Below are positions 42,934 to 51,692 of a DNA stretch of 64,000 nt, in pieces. Within the stretch, counting starts at the first letter, position 1. Each line of letters begins with the position of its first letter. This DNA comes from Chryseobacterium oranimense. Lineage in GTDB: Bacteria; Bacteroidota; Bacteroidia; Flavobacteriales; Weeksellaceae. The notes under the pieces were generated by a model that was not told the DNA's origin, searched no databases, and saw nothing but the letters and a program-made list of their open reading frames with translations. Both the position numbers and the translations under genes were made by a program. Location: positions 248,001-312,000 of the forward strand of contig NZ_CP104203.1 in assembly GCF_025244725.1 (NCBI RefSeq), read 5' to 3'.

Positions 42934-43917
42934 TTAATCTAACCATCCCATTTCCTTCATCCACTCGTCATTGTAGATTTTTCCTACATACCTTGAACCG
43001 TGGTCGTGAAGAAGAACAACAATCACATCATCTTTAGTGAACTGATCTTTCATCTGAATTAAAGAAGCAATAGCACTTCCCGCAGAATATCCGCAGAAAA
43101 TCCCTTCTTCTTTAGCCAGTTTTCTTGCGTAGATTGCACCGTCCTTATCTGTTACTTTTTCAAAATGATCAATCACAGACATATCGTAATTTTCCGGAAT
43201 AATATCTTCCCCGATTCCTTCTGTAATGTAGGTATAAGCATGATCATAATGAAGCTCACCCGTCTCGTGAAACTCTTTCAGAATTGAACCATAAGTGTCA
43301 ACTCCGATTACTTTGATATCCGGATTTTTTTCTTTGAAGAATGTTCCGCAACCGGTGATCGTACCTCCTGTTCCGGCACCTACTACGAAATGAGTAAGTT
43401 TTCCTTCAGTCTGTTCCCAGATTTCAGGAGCTGTAGATTCGTAATGTGCGGCTCTGTTGGATAAGTTATCATATTGGTTCACATACCATCCGTTTTCTGT
43501 TTCCTTAGCCAGTCTTTTGGAAACTGAATAATAAGAACGCGGATCTGTAGGCTTCACATCGGTAGGGCATACGATTACTTCAGCTCCTACGGCACGAAGA
43601 ATATCACATTTTTCCTTAGATTGCTTGGAATTGGTTACAAAAATACATTTGTAGCCTTTGATGATGGCCGCAAGAGCCAGTCCCATTCCTGTATTTCCTG
43701 AAGTACCTTCAATAATGGTGCCTCCGGGTTTTAATCTGCCGTCTTTTTCGGCGTCTTCTATCATTTTAAGAGCCATTCTGTCCTTTACAGAATTTCCGGG
43801 ATTGAACGTCTCTACTTTTGCCAAAACCAAAGCAGGAAAATCTTCACCCAATACTTTGTTAAGCTTTACAAGAGGTGTATTTCCTATGGTTTCAAGAATA
43901 TTTTTTGCGTATTTCAT
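42934..43917 (-). CDS. Cysteine synthase / cystathionine beta-synthase-like PLP enzyme
   Basis: A 327-residue fold-type II PLP enzyme: NPGNSVKDR with PLP-binding K45, the substrate loop EGTSGNTGMGLA, the phosphate-binding GAGTGGTITG, and FCGYSAGSA near the end. It lacks the C-terminal CBS pair of full cystathionine beta-synthases. Such proteins are called either CysK/CysM or Cbs-like; sequence alone does not say whether O-acetylserine and sulfide or serine and homocysteine are used. It is a single gene between a terminator and an inverted-repeat element. Confidence 0.88.
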   Translation of the reverse strand: MKYAKNILETIGNTPLVKLNKVLGEDFPALVLAKVETFNPGNSVKDRMALKMIEDAEKDGRLKPGGTIIEGTSGNTGMGLALAAIIKGYKCIFVTNSKQSKEKCDILRAVGAEVIVCPTDVKPTDPRSYYSVSKRLAKETENGWYVNQYDNLSNRAAHYESTAPEIWEQTEGKLTHFVVGAGTGGTITGCGTFFKEKNPDIKVIGVDTYGSILKEFHETGELHYDHAYTYITEGIGEDIIPENYDMSVIDHFEKVTDKDGAIYARKLAKEEGIFCGYSAGSAIASLIQMKDQFTKDDVIVVLLHDHGSRYVGKIYNDEWMKEMGWLD

Positions 43918-43985
43918 AAATGTTTTATAAGCGATGCAAAGATAAGGCTTTAAAAATTAGCTGCGTAATTTAAGATTGATTTATA

Positions 43986-44080
43986 GTGTGAACGGTGAAT
44001 AGTCAATGATGAATTTTTTAAACAAAACAAAATTAATTGCTGCTATTAAAAATTGACCATTGACTATTCACCATTCACAT
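43986..44080. repeat. Single large inverted repeat of the heptamer family
   Basis: GTGAACGGTGAATAGTCAA and the following TGATGAATTTTT on the left mirror AAAAATTGACCATTGAC and TATTCACCATTCACAT on the right. The arms are about 34 bp with few mismatches, around a 25-base AT-rich loop. It ends exactly at the stop codon of the permease gene (44081). Confidence 0.8.
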
Positions 44081-45310
44081 TTAATTGTATTTAATCGCCT
44101 TCACCGGAGATATCTTGCTGATCAGGTAACTCGGAACAATCAGCGCCAGCCCCGAAATGATCAGAATTCCCACTGAGATGGAAACAATGGCAACAGGATT
44201 GAGATCTACCGGCACTGTACTTACATAATAATTTTCAGGATTAAGTTTAATAATACCGAAGAATTTCTGGATCAGGATCAAACCCAGACCTATTGCATTG
44301 CCATAGAGAAGTCCGGGAATCATGATGATCAGTGTATAATTGATGAAAGTAGCTCTTATCTGTGAATTGCTGGCTCCGAGAGTTTTCAGAAGCCCGATGG
44401 AATTGGTTCTTTCGATGATGAGAATTAAAAGGACCATAATAATATTGATCACCACTACAATAAGCATAATGATAATGATCAGGGCAATATTAGTATCGAA
44501 AATACTGATCCAGTCGTTGATCTGAGGAAATTTTTCCGTTGCCTTTTCTGCATAATTTTTGTAACCGATCAGCTTTTCAACTTCCGGAAAATCTTTGTCG
44601 ATATCATTCACATTCTTGAAGAAAATATCCAGGCCACCTATTTCATCGGGCTTCATTTCCAGAATTTTTCTTACATGATTGATGCCGCCTATAACAAACT
44701 GTTCATCAATCATTTTAATATCTGTTTTATAGATTCCTATAACCCTGAAATTACGGTAAATAGGTTTCTGATCTGCTTTTGAAAATACGGTAACTATACT
44801 GTCATTAACTTTCAGATGAAGATCATTTGCTATTTTTTGCGAAATAGTGACGTCATTATTGAAGCCCTTTTCTGTTACTTTTGGAGTTGTACCGGCAACC
44901 AGGAATTTTTTGAATCTCAGGCTGTCAAAATCTTTTCCGACTCCCTTAAATATGATCCCTGAAAAATTGTGCTCGTTACGCATAATTCCGGTTACTGTTG
45001 CATATTTCTGGACACTTTCCACATCAGGAAGCTTTTTAATCTTCTGAATATCCAGTCCTTGGTTATCCAGAACAGAGGTATTGTAAGAAGAATTGGATCT
45101 GGTAGACCTTACGGTAATATGTCCGCTGAAATCCGCGAGTCTTTCCTTAATTGCTTTCTTAGAGCCGAAGCCGGTAGCTACGGTAATTAAAGAAACAATG
45201 ATCCCCAGAGCTACAGAAAGCCTGCCGATGAAGATGATAACTCTTGAAAGGTTATTTTTGTTATCTTTGGAAAACGCTATTTTTCTAGAGAAATATAAAG
45301 GAAATTTCAA
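44081..45310 (-). CDS. LolE/FtsX-type ABC transporter permease
   Basis: I place the start at the TTG at 45310, giving a protein that begins (M)KFPLYFSRKIAF, the usual start of this group. An ATG at 45379 would add 23 Lys-rich residues and overlap the divergent gene by 65 bp. The 409-residue protein has one membrane segment near residue 30 (IIFIGRLSVALGIIVSLI), a long periplasmic domain, and three C-terminal segments (ALIIIIMLIVVVINIIMVLL, ATFINYTLIIMIPGLLYG and PVAIVSISVGILIIS). This is the LolC/E-FtsX-MacB permease layout, here probably moving lipoproteins to the outer membrane. No ATPase gene is adjacent. Confidence 0.85.
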   Translation of the reverse strand: MKFPLYFSRKIAFSKDNKNNLSRVIIFIGRLSVALGIIVSLITVATGFGSKKAIKERLADFSGHITVRSTRSNSSYNTSVLDNQGLDIQKIKKLPDVESVQKYATVTGIMRNEHNFSGIIFKGVGKDFDSLRFKKFLVAGTTPKVTEKGFNNDVTISQKIANDLHLKVNDSIVTVFSKADQKPIYRNFRVIGIYKTDIKMIDEQFVIGGINHVRKILEMKPDEIGGLDIFFKNVNDIDKDFPEVEKLIGYKNYAEKATEKFPQINDWISIFDTNIALIIIIMLIVVVINIIMVLLILIIERTNSIGLLKTLGASNSQIRATFINYTLIIMIPGLLYGNAIGLGLILIQKFFGIIKLNPENYYVSTVPVDLNPVAIVSISVGILIISGLALIVPSYLISKISPVKAIKYN

Positions 45311-45314
45311 GCTT

Positions 45315-46511
45315 ATGAATTTAGATTTCAAAATTAAAAATTTACTTCTTATTTGCCTAATTTTTTTAGGAGTATTCAATCAATATTATTCTCAGACTCA
45401 AGTTCAACCGGATTTCAAAACCGGAGCAGACCAGCCTGAACTTTATCTGCCTTTGCTGAAGAACAAAACAATCGGGATAGTAACCAATCAAACGGGTTTG
45501 ATGAGCGATAAAACCTATGTGGTAGACTTTCTGGTGAAGAACAATATTAAAATCAAAACAATCTTTGCGCCTGAGCACGGCTTCAGGGGAGATGCTGATG
45601 CCGGCGAGAAAGTAAAAAACGGAGTTGATACCAAAACCGGAATACCGATTATTTCTTTATACGGAAACAATAAAAAGCCAAAACCGGAACAATTAAAGGG
45701 ATTGGATGTTGTAGTTTTCGACATTCAGGATGTAGGAGTAAGGTTTTATACTTACATTTCAACTTTAACCTATTTAATGGAGGCCGGCGCAGAAAATAAT
45801 GTGGAAATCATGGTACTCGACCGCCCTAATCCACATGATGGATATATTGACGGTCCGGTTCTGAAAAAGAAATGGTCAAGTTTTGTAGGAATGCATGAAG
45901 TTCCTGTAGTGTATGGACTGACGATAGGAGAATACGGGAAAATGGTTAATGGTGAAAAATGGCTGAACAATGGAGTTCAGGCAAAATACACTTTGATTCC
46001 GATGAAAAATTATCATAAAAAACAGCGTTATCCTGTTCTGGATAAACCTTCCCCCAATCTTCCGAACGATAAGTCTATCAATCTCTATCCCAGTTTGTGC
46101 TTCTTCGAAGGAACCCAGGTTTCCGTAGGAAGAGGAACCAATCTGCCATTTCAGATTTATGGTTCTCCCTGGACGCAAGGATTGCCTTATCAGTTTACAC
46201 CAAAGCCTAATTTTGGGGCAAAAGATCCTTTCCTGAATGGAAAACTTTGCTATGGTGAAGATCTTTCAGCCTATCCGAAAGATCTTAGGGAACTTAATCT
46301 TGAATGGCTGATCAAATCTTATCAAGCATATAAAAATCCTAACCAGGGCTTTTTCCTTGAGAATTTGTTTTTCGATAAACTGGCCGGAACGGACGAATTC
46401 AGAAAACAGATTATAGCTGGAAAATCAATTCAGGAAATCAGGGCTTCCTGGAAAAGTGATCTTGAGAAATTTGAAAAGATCCGTAGCAAATATGTTATTT
46501 ACAAGAACTGA
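45315..46511 (+). CDS. NamZ-like exo-beta-N-acetylmuramidase (DUF1343, GH171)
   Basis: The start is the ATG at 45315, which opens a signal peptide (LLLICLIFLGVFNQYYSQ); a longer frame upstream runs antisense to the permease and is rejected. The 398-residue enzyme shows the family signature segments GIVTNQTGL, FAPEHGFRGDADAGE, VVFDIQDVGVRFYTY and VLDRPNPHDG. NamZ of Bacillus releases terminal MurNAc from peptidoglycan fragments, and the Glu in PEHG is the likely acid. It would act in the periplasm in wall recycling. Its start is only four bases from the divergent permease start. Confidence 0.9.
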   Translation: MNLDFKIKNLLLICLIFLGVFNQYYSQTQVQPDFKTGADQPELYLPLLKNKTIGIVTNQTGLMSDKTYVVDFLVKNNIKIKTIFAPEHGFRGDADAGEKVKNGVDTKTGIPIISLYGNNKKPKPEQLKGLDVVVFDIQDVGVRFYTYISTLTYLMEAGAENNVEIMVLDRPNPHDGYIDGPVLKKKWSSFVGMHEVPVVYGLTIGEYGKMVNGEKWLNNGVQAKYTLIPMKNYHKKQRYPVLDKPSPNLPNDKSINLYPSLCFFEGTQVSVGRGTNLPFQIYGSPWTQGLPYQFTPKPNFGAKDPFLNGKLCYGEDLSAYPKDLRELNLEWLIKSYQAYKNPNQGFFLENLFFDKLAGTDEFRKQIIAGKSIQEIRASWKSDLEKFEKIRSKYVIYKN

Positions 46512-46515
46512 TTTT

Positions 46516-46616
46516 AAAGGTCAATAGTGAATTTGGCTTTGCCAGTCAATGGTGAATCCTGATATTATTTTAAAATTCACTGGCGGAGCCAAATTCACTA
46601 TTGACCATTCACTTTT
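46516..46616. repeat. Single large inverted repeat, second copy type
   Basis: AAAGGTCAATAGTGAATTTG and GCTTTGCCAGT on the left mirror ACTGGCGGAGCC and AAATTCACTATTGACCATTC on the right, about 32 paired bases. It lies between the convergent muramidase and small membrane-protein genes. It shares the GTCAAT/GTGAAT heptamer phrasing and a small inner palindrome (TTGGCTTTGCCA) with the array at 37721-38176. Confidence 0.8.
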
Positions 46617-46618
46617 AA

Positions 46619-46825
46619 TCAGTCAAAACTCTGTGGCGGCTTATTATCATTCTTTCCTTTATTAAGAATGAAAAGCCCAAGAGATAAGCCTATAACTCCG
46701 GCAAAAGCTGTCATTAATGCTCTTTCCAGCTTATCAGGTAAATCGTTTCCGATATAATTCATTAAAAAAAGAATCACAAAGGTGATCACTGAAATGATAA
46801 TATGATTTTTTCCGAACAGTTTCAT
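46619..46825 (-). CDS. Small two-helix membrane protein
   Basis: A 68-residue protein with two membrane segments (IIISVITFVILFLMNYI and ALMTAFAGVIGLSLGLFIL) and a polar tail (NKGKNDNKPPQSFD). No family is recognised. It is four bases downstream of the DUF3575 gene, so it is the last gene of the thioredoxin operon. Confidence 0.6.
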   Translation of the reverse strand: MKLFGKNHIIISVITFVILFLMNYIGNDLPDKLERALMTAFAGVIGLSLGLFILNKGKNDNKPPQSFD

Positions 46826-46829
46826 GCAG

Positions 46830-47453
46830 TTATTTTAATTTGTAAGAAATCATTACACCTCCTCTGTAAGGAAGAATTTCTCCACTTTTGTTAAATTTCT
46901 TAGCCGATTCATATCGCTGGCCGGTAGTGCGGTCATATCCTTTGTAAAAATCCTGAGAGGTACCTACCGTTGCATATACATCAATATTCCATCGGTCAGA
47001 TACCTTAAATTGATATCCGCCCGTAATTCCCACAATGAATGAAACTCCTTTTTGGTATAAGTTTGACGAAACGTAGACTTCATTTTTATCATTGATATAA
47101 GGAGAATCGCTCCAGTAGTTCCATTTTTGAAGTACAAAGGCTGAACCTGCAATATTTGCGCCTATATACCACTTGCTGAACGCTTCATTGAAATAATATC
47201 TGCCTTCGACGGACGCAGAATAATATTGAAATTCATGTCCAGCAAAAGATTTCCAGGGAGATACCAAAACATCACCTTGCAGTGTAATTTTTTGACTTAG
47301 TTGTTTTTCCAAACCAATATTAATTAGTCCGATTGGGGCTAGAAGTGCATTTCCTTTGAGATATAATTTTTTTTCCTGTTGTTGCTCTTGTGCTGTCAGT
47401 ACAGTTGCGAACAGGAGGGTGATGGATGCGGTAAGAAATTTGTGTTTTAGCAT
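46830..47453 (-). CDS. DUF3575 outer-membrane-like protein
   Basis: A 207-residue protein with a signal peptide (ASITLLFATVLTAQ) followed by alternating beta strands (KKLYLKGNALLAPIGLINIG, SASVEGRYYF, FIVGITGGYQFKV) and a C-terminal VMISYKLK. This is the DUF3575 pattern, small beta-barrel-like proteins of Bacteroidota of unknown function. Its start directly abuts the stop of the thioredoxin-family gene. Confidence 0.82.
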   Translation of the reverse strand: MLKHKFLTASITLLFATVLTAQEQQQEKKLYLKGNALLAPIGLINIGLEKQLSQKITLQGDVLVSPWKSFAGHEFQYYSASVEGRYYFNEAFSKWYIGANIAGSAFVLQKWNYWSDSPYINDKNEVYVSSNLYQKGVSFIVGITGGYQFKVSDRWNIDVYATVGTSQDFYKGYDRTTGQRYESAKKFNKSGEILPYRGGVMISYKLK

Positions 47454-48629
47454 TTATTTTATTTGTTTCAATAATTCTTCTGCAAGTTTGGAGTCCTTAT
47501 TGGTTTGGACTGCCATATTTTTAGACATTTCTGCATAACTTTTTGCCATTTCCTTATTTCCGGTCAGAAAATAAAGTTTTGCAAGAATGTAAGTATTCTC
47601 TGGTGTTTCACTGCGCATAACAGATTTTTCTGCCCATTCCGTAGCTTTCTTTAAAGATGCAGGGTTTTTGACGTGGTCACTGAATACCCAGGCTGCTCTA
47701 AGCAATTCATTAGGCTCGAATGCATCAGAATTTTTATAGTATTCCAGGGCAGCTTTTTCAAATTCAGGGAAATTAGCGTTTTGTTCGTAATAGCTTAGTT
47801 TTGTTTGGTTCAGTTTGGATTGGGCAAGCTGTTTTCCTACTAATGGTTCAGCTGTTTTCATAAAATACTCGTCGTTGATCCGTTTATTCTTATCATCAAT
47901 AGACTGTTCTACGATTTTTGAAAGTTTCAACTGGTTATTGAACTCATTGTAAGTTTCTTCGGGTAAATATTTAATAATTTCAGTCTTTCTTGAAGCAAAT
48001 GTATTATAGTTGCTGTCTTCTGTTGATTTTACGAAGAACAGGAGAAAGCCTATTTCCTCCTTGGAAATTTCTTCTGTCTTCTTTTTGTTTTCAAAATACC
48101 GCTCGGAAGCTTTTTTTGCAAAATCATAATCTGAAGAAGAGTTCAGTTTCATGATGTTGATCAGGAATTCAGGATCTTTTTCTCCTTTGGCAAAACGCTC
48201 TTTTAAAGAGCCTTTGTTATTACCGGGAGAATTTATGTTCTGAGCCATGGCTACAAAAAGACTCTCGTCCATATAACCGGAATTTTGAGAGACAAGCTCA
48301 CCCTCACCACTCAGAAACAGATAGGTAGGGTAGGAACGTACTCCATATTTGGCAGCAATTTCCCTTCCTTCTCCTTTTTCCATATCGAATCTGGCATTAA
48401 CGAAATTTGTATTGAAATAATCCCCCACGATTTTTTGGGTGAATACATTTTTTTCCATCATCTTACAGGGTCCGCACCATGAAGCATAGGCATCGACGAA
48501 AACAAGTTTTTTTTCTTTTTTTGCCTTTGCTAGTAAGTCTTTGAATGGTAATTCCTGAAACTGGATAGCTTCCTGAGCAAGTATGGCTACAGAGCAGAAA
48601 ACAAATATCCCGGAGATGATCTTCCTCAT
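47454..48629 (-). CDS. Periplasmic thioredoxin-family protein
   Basis: A 391-residue protein with a signal peptide (IISGIFVFCSVAILAQ). Residues about 22-135 are a thioredoxin domain with the redox motif WCGPC (C52, C55), then VRSYPTYLFLSGEGE with the cis-Pro. The rest is helical with TPR-like pairs (FEPNELLRAAWVFSDH, YILAKLYFLTGNKEMAK). It should reduce or isomerise disulfides, or act as a scaffold, in the periplasm. It heads a three-gene operon with DUF3575 and a small membrane protein. Confidence 0.9.
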   Translation of the reverse strand: MRKIISGIFVFCSVAILAQEAIQFQELPFKDLLAKAKKEKKLVFVDAYASWCGPCKMMEKNVFTQKIVGDYFNTNFVNARFDMEKGEGREIAAKYGVRSYPTYLFLSGEGELVSQNSGYMDESLFVAMAQNINSPGNNKGSLKERFAKGEKDPEFLINIMKLNSSSDYDFAKKASERYFENKKKTEEISKEEIGFLLFFVKSTEDSNYNTFASRKTEIIKYLPEETYNEFNNQLKLSKIVEQSIDDKNKRINDEYFMKTAEPLVGKQLAQSKLNQTKLSYYEQNANFPEFEKAALEYYKNSDAFEPNELLRAAWVFSDHVKNPASLKKATEWAEKSVMRSETPENTYILAKLYFLTGNKEMAKSYAEMSKNMAVQTNKDSKLAEELLKQIK

Positions 48630-48740
48630 TTTTCAAATTAGATTTGTAGGCGAAGATAGGTATTTTCAAAAAAATAGAAGATGAATTTATCCTTACAGGT
48701 TCTATATTAACGAATTTTAAGACTGCTATAGTCTCATTAA

Positions 48741-48768
48741 AATAAAATAAACAGGCCGAAACCTGTTT
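48741..48768 (-). terminator. Intrinsic terminator after the alpha/beta hydrolase gene
   Basis: On the minus strand AAACAGG and CCTGTTT pair around TTTCGG and are followed by ATTTTATTTT. Confidence 0.8.
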
Positions 48769-48802
48769 ACTGCTTTTGATTGCTTTTAAAATTCTTACTT
48801 TA

Positions 48803-49498
48803 TTAAGAAACAGCTTCCACGGCTTCTTTAATCAAATCTGTAATTTCTCTTGGATGAGTTGCCAATGAAGCATGGCTGGCATCCAGATGAATAATTTTTT
48901 TAGGATTCATTCTTTCTGCCATTTCTTTTTCCGTAGCGGGAGGAATCATTCTGTCATTATCGGAAACCTGATACCAGCTTGGTTTTATTTTCCATGCAGG
49001 TTCTCCGGCTTCAGTGGCAAAAATACTTCCGTGGATTGGTTTCTGGGATAAAGACATTACTACGGAATCTTCAGGATTCAGATCCTGGGCAAAGCTTTCA
49101 TGAAATTTATCATACCTGATCCATAAAAACCCTTTTTCATCCGGAACAATATTGGCACCACCGGAAGGCTGTTCTCTACGTCCAAAGATGCTTCCTAAAC
49201 TTTCTCCCTTATCCGGTGCAAAGGCTGCAATGTAAACAAGCCCTACCACTTTATCATGATTTCCTGCTCCTGAAATAACAGCGCCTCCGTAAGAATGCCC
49301 TACCAACAAAACTTTTCCTTCCTGTAGGTCGATAAGGTCTTTTGTTTTCTGGATATCATCATCCATTGAAGTTAAAGGATTCTGAACACTTCGTACCGTA
49401 TAGCCTTCGCCATGAAGATTTTCAATAACATGTCTCCAGTGAGAACCATCACCCCAGGCTCCGTGAACTAAAATAATTGTTACATTGTTTTTTTCCAT
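48803..49498 (-). CDS. Alpha/beta hydrolase
   Basis: A 231-residue soluble hydrolase: the oxyanion segment ILVHGAWGDGSHW near the start, the nucleophile S69 in LVGHSYGGAV, and a C-terminal DASHASLATHP with the catalytic His. The HGAW and GHSYGG pattern is that of esterase-like hydrolases related to plant methylesterases. The substrate is unknown. It is 62 bp downstream of a Crp-like regulator gene on the same strand, which may control it. Confidence 0.88.
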   Translation of the reverse strand: MEKNNVTIILVHGAWGDGSHWRHVIENLHGEGYTVRSVQNPLTSMDDDIQKTKDLIDLQEGKVLLVGHSYGGAVISGAGNHDKVVGLVYIAAFAPDKGESLGSIFGRREQPSGGANIVPDEKGFLWIRYDKFHESFAQDLNPEDSVVMSLSQKPIHGSIFATEAGEPAWKIKPSWYQVSDNDRMIPPATEKEMAERMNPKKIIHLDASHASLATHPREITDLIKEAVEAVS

Positions 49499-49560
49499 AT
49501 TTTTTTTATATTTTGTAATACAAATTTAGGAGTATGCTTTCTAAAAAATGTTCACTTTAG

Positions 49561-50145
49561 TTAACGTTTTAAAGTTCTGTTCCGGATTCTGCTTAATGAC
49601 TGTGGCTTTACACCCAGATAGCTTGCAATATGTTTCTGGGCAACCAGCTGAAAGATTTTGGGATTCTCTGTCAATAGGTTGTTATAGCGTCTTTCGGGAG
49701 AATAATATAATAGTTCTTCGATTCTTTTTTTTGCATTGAGATAGATTATTTCTGTCATTTTTCTTCCGAATTCCTGCCAATACGCCCCTTTTTTATAAAG
49801 CTTCTGAAGATCATTTTTATGAAGCAATAAAACTTCCGAATCTTTAACTGCTTTGATATTCATTTTTGATTTGGTATGACAAAGGATACTTTCATAGTCG
49901 GTGAAAAAATAATTGTCAAAATGAAAATTGAAGTTGACGTCTTCACCGTCTTCATTAATATAGAACGTTCTCATGAAACCGCTTTTCAGAAAACCAATGT
50001 ACTGGCATTCTTCACCCTCCTTGAGGAAAAAATCGGATTTTTTAAAAACAGTTTCTTTAAGACAACTGCAAAATTCTTCATAATGCTCTTCGTCTATCAG
50101 GAAAAGCGGGCCGTATTTGGAATATTCATCACGAATGTTTTTCAT
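49561..50145 (-). CDS. Crp/Fnr family transcriptional regulator
   Basis: A 194-residue regulator with an N-terminal cyclic-nucleotide-binding-like fold (residues about 25-115, FFLKEGEECQYIGFLKSGFMR) and a C-terminal HTH (FQLVAQKHIASYLGVKPQSLSRIR). There are no Cys clusters of the FNR type. Homologues in Bacteroidota commonly sit beside hydrolase or oxidoreductase genes that they regulate; here it precedes the alpha/beta hydrolase gene. Confidence 0.88.
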   Translation of the reverse strand: MKNIRDEYSKYGPLFLIDEEHYEEFCSCLKETVFKKSDFFLKEGEECQYIGFLKSGFMRTFYINEDGEDVNFNFHFDNYFFTDYESILCHTKSKMNIKAVKDSEVLLLHKNDLQKLYKKGAYWQEFGRKMTEIIYLNAKKRIEELLYYSPERRYNNLLTENPKIFQLVAQKHIASYLGVKPQSLSRIRNRTLKR

Positions 50146-50397
50146 AATTAAATGAACTTATTGGTTTAATTAAAAAAGTATATCTAAAACTAAATTATAA
50201 AAATGCAGATGAAAAAGAGGATAATATATACAATAGTATTTAGTGATCTTTTTACGCTTTAATATTTTCTATGAACAGTAATGGTGGTTTTTAATATTTT
50301 TCAAAATAAATGATTTAATTTTCGTATATTTATAGAAATGTCTATTAATACTTTATAAAATAAGTTGTAAACATTAATAATTTTTAAAGAAAATAAA

Positions 50398-51360
50398 ATG
50401 AAAAATGTTTATGTAGGCGAAAGCGACGAACATAGCATTGGTGAAATTCCAATGAAATCAATAAGTATAGCATATTTAATTTTAGTTCACCGTTTACCTA
50501 ATCAATTCAAAAAGCTTTTCAAAGCTATCTATGAATCAACTAATTTTTATCTAATACATATTGACAAAAAAGCAAATCAAGAAATTGGTAAGGATGTAAG
50601 AGGCTTTTTAGAGCAATATCCGAATGTGCATATCCTTAACAGTGAAAATGTTATTTGGGGAGGATATAGTATGGTTCAGGCTGAATTGGATGGCATTAAA
50701 TACCTATTGAGTATGGATGCAAAATGGGATTATTTTATAAATTTAAGTGGACAAGATTATCCTTTAAAATCACAAAAAATTATCAAAGAGTTTTTATCGA
50801 AAAATAATGGTAAAAGCTTTATTAAAATTGACAATCAGGAAAAAATAAGACCTGAAACGATGAATAGGATTGAGAATTATTTTGAAGAATTGGAAGACCG
50901 TATTTCTGAAAAAACTCATAAAAGAGGCTTCATGAAAGATGTAATACCTTACATTGGGGGACAATGGATGATTTTAACAAGGGATTGCTGTGAATTTATA
51001 AATAGTAGTATTGAAGTTAAAAAATTTGAAGATTATTATTTAAATACGTTAATTGCAGATGAATCGTTTTTTCAAACAGTTTTAATGAATACATCATTTA
51101 AAGGGACTTTCGTAAATGATGACAAGAGAGCAATTATCTGGATTCCTGACGGAAATATTAAATTACGTCCTAAAACATTCACTAAAGATGACTTATCCTT
51201 TCTTCAGAAAGGTAATCATTTATTTGCCAGAAAGTTTGATGATAATATCGATAACAAAATAATTGATGATATTAAAACTCAATACAACGAGCCTTTTAAG
51301 ATATCTGTGAAACTAACTACCATGAATCATGCAAATACAAATTTTACTCATCTAAACTAA
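50398..51360 (+). CDS. GT14 Branch-type beta-1,6-N-acetylglucosaminyltransferase
   Basis: A 320-residue cytoplasmic glycosyltransferase of the Branch/GT14 family: AYLILVHRLPNQFKKL, IHIDKKANQEIG, VIWGGYSMVQAELDG and the FINLSGQDYPLKS segment are all family marks. A second ATG at 50452 (MKSISIAYL) is a possible start. The family makes beta-1,6 branches on glycans or transfers xylose or GlcNAc; the donor here is unknown. The gene is visibly richer in A and T than its neighbours, stands alone without a polysaccharide locus, and lies beside a tRNA gene, which suggests acquisition. Confidence 0.87.
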   Translation: MKNVYVGESDEHSIGEIPMKSISIAYLILVHRLPNQFKKLFKAIYESTNFYLIHIDKKANQEIGKDVRGFLEQYPNVHILNSENVIWGGYSMVQAELDGIKYLLSMDAKWDYFINLSGQDYPLKSQKIIKEFLSKNNGKSFIKIDNQEKIRPETMNRIENYFEELEDRISEKTHKRGFMKDVIPYIGGQWMILTRDCCEFINSSIEVKKFEDYYLNTLIADESFFQTVLMNTSFKGTFVNDDKRAIIWIPDGNIKLRPKTFTKDDLSFLQKGNHLFARKFDDNIDNKIIDDIKTQYNEPFKISVKLTTMNHANTNFTHLN

Positions 51361-51415
51361 AGGTCACGTTTAATTTCAGAGAATTTGTCTTATTTTGATA
51401 TAGTATCAAAAAAAT

Positions 51416-51445
51416 AACCCCTCAAATTGTACAATTTGAGGGGTT
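51416..51445. terminator. Bidirectional intrinsic terminator
   Basis: AACCCCTCAAATTG and CAATTTGAGGGGTT form a 14-bp perfect stem around TA. It lies between the GT14 gene and the minus-strand tRNA. Confidence 0.9.
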
Positions 51446-51470
51446 TTGTTAGAAATTGTTTAATTTCCAG

Positions 51471-51543
51471 TGGTTTCTCCAGGAATCGAACCAGGGACAC
51501 ATGGATTTTCAATCCATTGCTCTACCAACTGAGCTAAGAAACC
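51471..51543 (-). tRNA. tRNA-Phe (GAA)
   Basis: The minus strand folds as a 73-nt tRNA: acceptor GGTTTCT/AGAAACC with discriminator A, D-arm with AGCTCAGTTGGTAGAGC, anticodon loop TTGAAAA (anticodon GAA) between ATGGA and TCCAT, and T-arm with GGTTCGATTCC. The CCA end is not encoded (CTGG follows). It is identical over its length to the gene at 53750-53822. Confidence 0.96.
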
Positions 51544-51692
51544 AATTGTTCCGTTGTTTAACGTGGGTGCAAAAATAGAGCTTTTTGCAATATCGTGCAA
51601 GTTTTTTTTGATAAATGTGAAGAGTCTTTTATAGAGATATTGCTTTTAGAATCCAAAAATAAGTATATCTTATTGAATGTCAGTGTTGTTTA

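Noticed and set aside
45093-45314. Longer frame upstream of the NamZ-like gene
   Set aside because: It is antisense to the permease coding region and would hide the clear signal peptide that begins at 45315.
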